A DNA stretch of 64,000 nt, from positions 30,868,001 to 30,932,000 of the forward strand of contig BSWB01000006.1 of the NCBI GenBank assembly GCA_033239125.1, given 5' to 3'. A program made the position numbers and the translations under genes. Of the stretch, positions 56,601 through 64,000 are shown piece by piece. This DNA is from Fagopyrum homotropicum (Eukaryota > Streptophyta > Magnoliopsida > Caryophyllales > Polygonaceae). Position 1 is the stretch's first letter. Each line of letters starts with the position of its first letter. The notes below the pieces were generated by a model that did no database searches, was not told the origin of the DNA, and saw only the letters and a program-made list of their open reading frames with translations.

Positions 56601-57212
56601 ATGACTATATTTGATCCAGCCTGCGTAGCAAGACAAAGTGCTCGGGCGGACCATTATGAATACTTGGAAGAAAAATACTCCTTTTATTGGTTTAACAATG
56701 AAAAGGAAAGAGAAAAGGCCATTGAGAAGGAGCTTGCGATATGGGATGAGATGAATGTCCCTAGAAAGATTTATGAGCAACCTCTTGAAGATTCTCTTGA
56801 ATCAAGATGGGAGAAGTTGATGAAGAAGGTGGAGGAGTTCAAGGAAAGCACCCTATCCTATGCTAAGCCGGAAGAGGAGCATAAGGAAGTGCTGCAAGTT
56901 TCAAGCATTCCTCCAGTCAAACCAGTAGTTTCTCCTGAAGCTTTTGAGGGAGAAGAAGATGTGGAAGATTTCGATCTAACTGTTGAGACCTCGGCCGAGG
57001 TGGAAGAAGAATTTGTAGAACTAGAAGTGAAGGATGCAGAGAACTTTGGCCAAACTACTGAGATTGTTGTCAAGATGGAAGAAAGATCAGCTGAGTTGGG
57101 AGAGATTTCGTGTGTGAATTATCAACTTAACATGAAACTTGACCCAAGCTTTGGACAACTTTACAAGGTACATTCTCCTACTTCAATTGAAATCCCTATT
57201 AAAAATTTTTGA
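56601..57212 (+). CDS. Acidic ORF of the Athila/Tat-like element (203 codons), gag-like or novel
   Basis: An open frame from ATG to TGA begins MTIFDPACVARQSARADHYE. The protein is rich in Glu and Lys, with likely coiled-coil stretches such as KEREKAIEKELAIWDEM and a long acidic middle (EEDVEDFDLTVET). No zinc knuckle or catalytic motif is visible. Its position directly after the primer site is that of gag, but I see no clear gag fold. One CCTCGGCCGAGG motif lies within the coding sequence near 56989 (residues SAEV). It overlaps the next frame from 57139. Confidence 0.5.
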   Translation: MTIFDPACVARQSARADHYEYLEEKYSFYWFNNEKEREKAIEKELAIWDEMNVPRKIYEQPLEDSLESRWEKLMKKVEEFKESTLSYAKPEEEHKEVLQVSSIPPVKPVVSPEAFEGEEDVEDFDLTVETSAEVEEEFVELEVKDAENFGQTTEIVVKMEERSAELGEISCVNYQLNMKLDPSFGQLYKVHSPTSIEIPIKNF

Positions 57213-57669
57213 TTTTTTCAGGAATGCACCGGAGAGTTGGAGGTCTCTTCCGAAAGAACCTCCTAAGATCAAGATGAAACCTCCCTTGAAACTGTTGGAA
57301 GAAGATGCTCCTTGGATTATAAGGAGTGGAGTTTGCAAGCACTACACCGTTAAGGCGGTGAAGTGTCTCTTGTTCAAGTATGGGGTCCCTCACATGCTAA
57401 GGACCTTGTACCATCCCCAAGCTAAAGATGGGGAAGCTACTAGGATTCTCGAAAAGCTGTTTTCTCGATCAAGGAAAGGATGGGACGAAAGACTAAGTTA
57501 TGTCCCACGGAAAAAGAGGAAGACCGGTAGGATTCCGGTAAGAACCAAACCGTACAAGCTTGTACGTAGGAGATCCTACCATTCGCCGGTGAAATTAGGA
57601 ACCGGAACCTTCTTGGAAGATTTTTATGATGGATGTGATGAGCACTCCACGATATTCAAGGTACATTGA
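57200..57669 (+). pseudogene. Fused pol-start and integrase fragments in the reduced element
   Basis: The frame reads NAPESWRSLPKEPPKIKMKP, resembling the start of Athila/Tat pol. It then passes directly to CKHYTVKAVKCLLFKYGVPH, LYHPQAKDGEATRILEKLF and RKGWDERL, which align with the integrase segment FxALLKKYGVTH...YHPQTSGQ...ILEKTVN...KDWALRL. Protease, reverse transcriptase and RNase H are absent between the two pieces. The catalytic Glu position appears altered (KDGEATR for SGQVEISN). The frame ends RTKPYKLV plus a basic tail. This is a deletion derivative with no expected enzyme activity. Confidence 0.6.
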
Positions 57670-59390
57670 GTAATTCCATGGAGAATGGTCCAGCTAGCGA
57701 CCTTAAACCAAGCGCTTCTTGGGAGGCAACCCAAGGTATTGCTTTCTTTTCCCTTTTCTAGCTTATCTTTAGATAGTTTGCTTTTGCTTTGCTTTGCTTT
57801 GTTTTGGCGTCCTAGACAGAAAACAGGTACTTTCTAAGGAAGGATTACAACTCAGGAGCTACACTAGAAGGACAGAAGTTCGAGAAATTGAGAGGACAAA
57901 GCTTGACTGAGACACATCTCGGGTGCAGTCACAGGACCTCGACCGAGATGTTCTTCGCCAACCGAGATGATCTTATCTGAGAGCTGTTTCTTATTTCTTT
58001 ATGCAGTTCAGCTTATGTCCGGCGAGTACTTTATTTTCTAGACTTATTTTGACCCATTGGGACAATGTGTCCCAAGTATGGGGTATGTGGATGTACTTAT
58101 TTGACTTTATGTGTGTATGACTCACATGATCTTATTTTGCTCTATGTGTTTATCTGAGACTACATGCATGCATACAGGTTATTTGATTGAGAAAAACGTG
58201 AAAAACTGGTTAAGAAAATTTTTTTTTTACCTCGACCGAAGTGATTCTGACCAATCGAGGTGCAACACCTCGGTTGACTTAGAACATCTCGACCGAGGTG
58301 TTTTAACTGAAACAGTTTTCGAAACGATTTTGTGCTTCTTATCTGGATATGACCTCATTGAAGATTTTGTTTGCTGACTGGTTTTGAAATCCCTATATGT
58401 TTGAAAGGTTTTATGATATGTTTAAGTTGTTAAATGCTTTGTTTGAAATTTGTGGCATGTTTAATACTTTGTTTTTATCAAAATTATATTGAATTTGAAG
58501 GTTGACACCACATTATGAGTTCTCTCACTTTCTTCCTAGAAAGACCAAGGCAATTCATTCTTTTCTCTTCTTCTTCTTGATCATGCTTAGCCCCTCATAT
58601 ATATATTTGCCTTCCTTTACCTATCCGGGAATTTGGAAGCAAGAAAGTGAAAAGCAGGTGAAAGAAAAGTTGAGATGTTGGCTGAAAGTGTTAGAAAATA
58701 ATAAATAGGTTTGGGGAAGTCAATCATGATGATGAGTAACTCGGCACCATTCACATAGTCGGGTGTTTGTGTCTTGCCAAAGTCGGATTGAGCGATATTC
58801 CTAACGGGTCATGGTATGTGCATCAAGGGTTTGATGCATCTCGAGAAATTAATGATTGCTAATTTCCTAGGCTTCGGTTATTGTGCACCTCGGTCCATGC
58901 ATCCCAAAAAGTAAAGTAAAAAAGGAAAAGTATGAAATAAGCAAAGCTTATTGGTGGATGATGTTGAAAGACAAGTGAAAGTGAAGTGATATCCTTTTCC
59001 CGGATTCTAGCACCACATTGCCTTCTATACATCCCTACCCTACACGTTTCTTGACCTTTCTTTTGGGAAGCCCTTGAGACCTCGAGCTTGTTGATTGACT
59101 TAGTGGTTTAAACTGGATTATACATGATTAATTTCGATGATTATGATTTATTATGCATTCTATGATTTTATGCAAAGATGAACAACTTTCTTATATTTAT
59201 AAAATGTTTTGATCATGTCTTGATTTTAATTCCATGAAGTATTCTCTTAGAGTGATCTATGATTGTAGCACACCATTAAAATGTTTTGAAAGACTTTTTC
59301 ATTGATCTTCATGACTTATAATCCATTCTATCTTGTATTTTATATTCGGGACTTGCTTGGGGACAAGCAAGGACTAAGTATGGGGTATTT
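57670..59390 (+). other. 3' non-coding interior of the Athila/Tat-like element
   Basis: There is no recognised coding sequence. The phrase AAGCGCTTCTTGGGAGGCAA near 57710 is typical of sequence after pol in these lineages. Several CTCGACCGAGGTG-like motifs occur at 57935-58303. The phrases TGTCCCAAGTATGGGGTATG near 58068 and AAGTATGGGGTATT near 59377 are duplicate purine-tract-like strings; the second directly precedes the 3' LTR. Confidence 0.6.
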
Positions 59391-61107
59391 TGATAGCATG
59401 AATTATTGTCCATATTTTGGGACCTGTTTAGACGTTTTATCTTCAATAATCTGCATGTTTGTATATATATTATGTGATTATATTGTCAATTCATCTACCT
59501 TTGCGGGAATCGAGGTCTACACCAAGTTTCGTTGTAATCGTAGGTAAAATGACACGTTTTGCATCAAAAGGAGCTAAGGAGTCATTGGAGCTACATTCAG
59601 GAGCTTAAGGAAGAATCCAGGAATCATGGAATTGGATTAGAGATTCACTTTGGCCCAGATTTGAGAGATTTCACATTCAGTTGTGATTCACCTCGGTTGA
59701 CTACAGAGTCACCTCGACCGAGGTGATCCAGAGAAGCTGACTCGACCGAGGCGAACACCTTGGACGCGGCAAGGATATTTTATTCTTGGCTGAGATCTTT
59801 TATCTTTGGAAAGAGGATCTTATATTATTGGGCTGGATTCCTGGAAGGAAGAAGATAAATTAGCCCATATATTTTCCTATTTTTATGGAAAAAGATCTTT
59901 CTAAGATATCTTATCTTTGGAGGGTAATTTTCCTATAAAAAGGGTTGGATTTCCCACAAATCCACATCATGCTATACCATCCGCTATCACCCGGAACAGC
60001 CGTTTTACCCTACTATAGCTGGAAGATTTGAAGAACCTTTTTGAAGGTTGAAGGAAGATTGAAGGAAGAAAGTTTATAGCTTTTATAGCTTTTATAGCTT
60101 TGTGAAGGATTTTGTAAGATTATCTTAGATTCCCTTCTTTGTTGATTGTCTTATTGGATTTTGATCCAAGGAACGCTTGTTGATTGATAATTGATTCAGT
60201 TATTGAAGCCTTTCTCTTAAGGTTTTCTTGTTCAATTATTCTCTTTCTTCCCATATATTTGATTATTACTTTCATGATGATGAGTGGCTAATTTCCTTGT
60301 GTGATTCTAAGGTGATTGGCTGAAGGTTGTGGGAAAAAACAATGATAGAATAATCTTAATCACAGTAGGACCCTAAAAGTTCGAGTCTTTAACCTTAACC
60401 CTAAGGCATCTCGCTCAGTCGATGAACATCTCGGCTGGGGTGGAATTCGTTTGACCGAGGTGACTTTTCTGATCCGTAACTGAGAGTTAAGTGTTAGAGT
60501 TTGCCAAATCCTATTCTTATTACACCTTTCTGGTTCAATGCAAGCCTAGGATGAGACTTACCCGGTAATTCCTTTGTTTGTATACCAAAGATTATAAGTA
60601 TAGGTAATAAAGGTTTATCCTTTATTGGGGTTTGAGTGTGCTTTCATTCCATCTTTGTGAGTTAGCCTGAGACTTACCCAGTAAAGGTTGATTCTATTCC
60701 CTTAGGTGGTCTGTTAGTTTGAGGTTATAGTTCTTTTCCTTGATTCCTTGAGACTTACCCGGTAATAGGAGTTACGGTTTGGGATTAGTGAGTAGTGAGA
60801 CTTACCCGGTGATCTATTCCGCTTTAGTAACACCTTCCCTATGCAAATATCTCAGCTTTGTCCGCTTATCTTTAGATCTTGAGTTGGAACCACAACTAGA
60901 TGCTTTAATCCCTAGAATTGCATATTTCCTTAATTGTCTTTTATCATCCTTGATTGTTTTAATTGTTTCACTAAGTCCCTGTGATCGACCCCTGGAATTT
61001 CTTGCTTTTACTACGATTGACCCGTACACTGCGGGTTCGCATCCTTGTTTTAAGCTTACATCTAGGGTTATAAATTTAAAGCTTGCACACACCGTTTGGA
61101 GCGAACA
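59391..61107 (+). repeat. 3' LTR of the Athila/Tat-like element
   Basis: 1717 bp, TGATAGCATG to GAGCGAACA. It aligns along its whole length with 54710-56476. The main difference is loss of about 45 bp near 60968; smaller differences include a missing CAAAAGGAG-type unit near 59570. Confidence 0.92.
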
Positions 61108-61112
61108 GTGGT

Positions 61113-63310
61113 CATTGACGAATTGTCGATATGGGACTTACTATTCTAAAACACTCATCTCTATCCCTCACATTTTGGGACTATGCTTTCAAAACATCCG
61201 TTTATTTACAAAATCGTCTACCGTTTCCAATAACCCAATCCAAAAGTCCATACAAGATTATTTTTCATAAGATACCAGATTACAAACACTTAAAGGTCTT
61301 CGGTGGCCTATATTTTCCGAATCTTTGACCTTACATAAAATTCACACAAACTCGCTTTCCGCTCCACCCTCTCCATATTTCTTGGATATAACTCTTCCCA
61401 CATGGGTTACATTTGTCTCGACATTGAAACTAATCGGGTCTACGTTTCCCGAGATATTATTTTTCACGAGCAAATTTTTCTGATGACCCACTTTTCACCA
61501 AGCCCAGTCCAATCCACTTCTGCTGGCCCAAAATTCACCCAACCTAGTATCTAACACTCACTCACACGACCAAGATCAACAATTCTCTCCGGACTCCTCT
61601 TTTGGCCCATCTTCCCCTCTTCCACAATCAACTCTCATTCAACCGCAATCTTCCCCAACACCTTTGTCACATACAATGGTGACTCGTTACAAACCAACCA
61701 TCTAAAACCCATAGTTCGAACCGATGGAACAGTAGCTTGGTCTCCCCAATGCCCTCATACCCAAATCATCCCCGACGAACCTACTTGCTTTACTCAAGCT
61801 TCCCAATTTCCAAATTGGTGAGCAACTATGAACTCAGAATTCCAAGCCCTTCTCACAACTGATACATGGACCCTTGTCCCTCCCACCACTTCATCTAATG
61901 TCGTCGGTGTTAAATGGGTAGTCAAAACCAAACAAAACTCTAATGGGTCAACTGAGAGACATAAAGCACGCCTTGTGGACAAAGGTTATCACCAAATGTC
62001 TGGCTTCGATTTCAACAAAACCTTCAACCCCGTAGCTAAACTTTCCACCATTTGTCTTCTTCAGTCCCTAGTCGCAATGAACTAGTGGTATGTCAACCAA
62101 TTGGACATCCAGAATGCTTTCTTACATCGTATCCTTGAAAAGGAAGTCTACGTCTCCTAACCTTCAGGTTTTGTACATTTGTATTTCCACATCATATATG
62201 CAAATTACACAAATCACTTTATGGCTTTAAACAAGCCCTTCGTGGCTGGTTATCTCGCCTAAGTAATGTTCTCATCATCGTGGGTTTTACTCCTTCTATA
62301 TCTGACTCCTCCTTATTCATATTCAGACAAGGAAAACATTAGGTTTTTGTGTTAGTTAATGTGGATGATTTTCTTGTTATTGCATTTGACAAGCATCTCT
62401 CTTCTTGCTTGGTGTCTACACTGTCTAATCATTTCCAGTAAAGGATTTTGGTGCAACTCATTATTTTTTTTGGTCTGGAGATCAAGAGAGGTATTGAAGC
62501 CTTCTTTATCTCCCAATCCAAACATATCAAGGAAGTGGTACACAAAGCGGACATGAGCAAATCCAAGCCTAGTGCCACGTCCATAGCCTTTGATTTTGAC
62601 ACATCCATTCCATCAGAACCATTTGACGACCCTCAGAAATACAGAAGCATTTTTGGCAACCTACAATACCTAGCATTCACCAGACCAGATGTGTCTTTTG
62701 TTATCAATCGAATTTGCCAATTTATGCATAATCCGCAGCAAACTCACTGACAAGGAGTCAAGTGTATTCTCAAATACCTCAACGCCACCAAAAATCTCCA
62801 ATTCTTCATATCCTCTGCTCCTCAACACAATTTTTCCACAATTTCTTATGGATACTAGGGAAGTGATAAGCTTGACAGATGTTCGGTTAATGCTTACTGC
62901 GTCTTCCATGGATCAATTCTTATTTCATGGTCCTCAAAGAAACAACCCACCATTGATAGGTCCACAACCGAAACTGAATATCGAGCTTTAGGCCATGTGA
63001 CATGCGAAACATTCTGGAAGCAATCAATTCTTAAAGAGCTACAAATTCCCTTGTCACGACACCCTTTTCTATGGTGAGACAATATTGGAGCTACATACTT
63101 GGCAGTTAATCCTGTCTTGCATCACAAAATCAAACATCTCTCTATGGATTATCACATTATCAAAGGGAGAGTACAATCCAAATCTCTCCAAGTAGCCTTC
63201 ATATCTTCTCAGGATCAACTTGCAAATCTCCTCATCAAGCCTTTGTCCTCTCCACGGTTCACAAAACTGCTCTCCAACCTATGTCTACGACAACTTGGAT
63301 CGAGGGGGCA
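61113..63310 (+). pseudogene. Copia integrase C-terminal half, reverse transcriptase and RNase H, broken
   Basis: Just after the nested element the integrase resumes (IVDMGLT, then LSLTFWDYAFKTSVYLQNRL near 61150). HLKVFGGLYFP marks the end of the integrase domain. The reverse transcriptase has VVGVKWVVKTKQNSNGSTER and RHKARLVDKGYHQMSGFDF near 61900-62010. It continues with CKLHKSLYGFKQALRGWL near 62200 and VNVDDFLVIAFD near 62358, where the expected catalytic YVDD reads NVDD. The RNase H includes YRSIFGNLQYLAFTRPDVSF, STTETEYRALGHVT and KHLSMDYHIIKGRVQ. Stops occur every few dozen codons, so the copy is dead. The gene order confirms Copia. Confidence 0.85.
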
Positions 63311-63421
63311 TACTAGCACAAATATAACCTAGTGTATACATTCTAGATTATTCCTAGAGGAAATGACTGTTCACCAGGATCGTGACAATTGTCACATGAT
63401 CCTATGTTGAAGTCTATTATA
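63311..63421 (+). repeat. 3' LTR of the Copia element, truncated
   Basis: TACTAGCACAAATATAACCT onward aligns with 52439-52555. Homology stops after GTTGAAGTCTATTATAA near 63421, so the last ~75 bp are missing or replaced. Confidence 0.78.
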
Positions 63422-64000
63422 AGCCATGGAGCTATATACACACTTACTAGAAAAGTGCAACTTTGCAGCAAGTACCATATCTAAATAAGTGAGGACTCGT
63501 TTGGTATGATTCCCATGGAAACGGAAATCGGAATTGGAATGAGCCATACGAATACCTCGTGTTTGGTAAGGCTTGAAATTGGAATGAGAATGATTTAATG
63601 AAATGACTCATTCCAACTCTATAGAAGAAGTTGATTCCATAATTAAAAGGTGAGTATCTCATTCCAACATAAACTCATTTAAAATTTAAAACTACATTTA
63701 TATATTTTTATTATATATATACTTGCTTATTTAGTTTCACAAATTTAAAAAAATTAAAATTCTTTTATTGTCCATCAATTAATTTAAATTGTATAATTAT
63801 TTTATAGAAAAACATGTTTTTGACAAATTTTTTTTTAACTATAATATGAATGTTTCTTTCAAGATGTAATGTAACCGAAAAATGCTCAAAAACAATATAA
63901 TTTGTTCAATTAGACAAAAACTTATTTGATGGAATAAATATATAACTATTTATTTGGGTTGACGATTGTTTAGTGTCTAATCTTTAAGTAATTCGTTAGT
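63422..64000. other. AT-rich right edge with a possible Tourist-like MITE fragment
   Basis: GGACTCGTTTGGTATGATTC near 63492, followed by GGAATNGGAATGAG strings, resembles one end of the MITE at 34732 in reverse. No matching right end was found. Beyond 63680 the sequence is AT-rich with nothing recognised. Confidence 0.35.

Larger units (their letters stand above)
54710..61107 (+). mobile_element. Athila/Tat-like Gypsy element, internally reduced (GTGGT duplication)
   Basis: GTGGT lies on both sides (54705-54709 and 61108-61112). The LTRs are 1767 and 1717 bp, start TGATAGCATG and end GAGCGAACA. The primer site matches tRNA-Asp, as in Athila and Tat/Ogre elements, and the PPT region AAGTATGGGGTATT precedes the 3' LTR. 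The interior is only 2.9 kb and lacks protease and reverse transcriptase, so the element is non-autonomous. The LTRs are visibly more diverged than those of the Tekay element, indicating an older insertion. Confidence 0.9.
52439..63421 (+). mobile_element. Ty1/Copia retrotransposon, degenerate, with a nested Gypsy element
   Basis: Short LTRs (about 190 bp at the 5' end, truncated at the 3' end) bound a gag, protease, integrase, reverse transcriptase, RNase H order typical of Copia. Without the nested 6.4-kb element it measures about 4.6 kb, normal for a plant Copia. Both LTRs begin TA where TG is expected, and the purine tract GAGGGGGCA precedes the 3' LTR at 63302-63310. Numerous stops and frameshifts make it inactive. 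A target duplication cannot be checked because the 3' LTR is cut off near 63421. Confidence 0.88.

Overview
This window is nuclear DNA from a flowering plant, most likely a eudicot. The evidence is plant-type repeats on both strands (Ty3/Gypsy Tekay and Athila/Tat, Ty1/Copia, L1-type LINE, TRIM, hAT, MULE and Helitron sequences), primer sites for initiator tRNA-Met and tRNA-Asp, GT/AG introns, NLR-type leucine-rich repeats and AT-rich spacers. The species cannot be named from the sequence alone. No CRISPR arrays, operons or prokaryotic features are visible.

Only one apparently intact host gene is present: a five-exon gene on the + strand (35538-38112) for a 205-residue TRAF-type zinc-finger protein with a C-terminal membrane segment. 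It has a probable 5'-UTR intron, and a TRIM retroelement lies in its second coding intron. Everything else recognisable is mobile DNA or decayed gene remains.

Layout. 1-4600: spacer with short tandem repeats, an LRR remnant of an NLR resistance gene (1204-2099), a recent 133-bp tandem duplication (3708-3963) and a MULE/FAR1-like transposase remnant (4036-4588). 4917-7600: a broken hAT element on the minus strand. 8964-30521: a nest. The outer layer is a pair of 46-bp inverted termini next to AT microsatellites. Inside lies a non-autonomous Helitron (9888-28247). Inside that are a complete Tekay-type Gypsy element (10579-20968, LTRs almost identical) and a related solo LTR (24305-27074). 30985-33763: a Copia gag reading frame split by another Tekay-like solo LTR. 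34732-34917: a Tourist-like MITE. 35349-38136: the host gene. 38566-38889: a hAT-type MITE holding tRNA-like A and B boxes. 39407-45145: an L1-type LINE on the minus strand. 45712-46297: an element with terminal inverted repeats and an 8-bp target duplication. 47135-52267: a deleted Tekay-like element on the + strand. 52439-63421: a degenerate Copia element carrying an internally reduced Athila/Tat-like element (54710-61107) in its integrase region.

Most insertions are delimited by target-site duplications seen directly: ATGGG, GATTA, AAGAG, CAGCG, GTGGT, TTA and GTTATTAA. This lets the order of events be read. The most unusual signals are the multi-layer nest, three C-to-T-type stop codons in an otherwise open gag-pol frame of a young Tekay element, the recurring CACCTCGACCGAGGTG-like inverted motif in both LTRs and the interior of the Athila-like element, and tandem subrepeats inside LTRs. 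All alignments here were made by eye.
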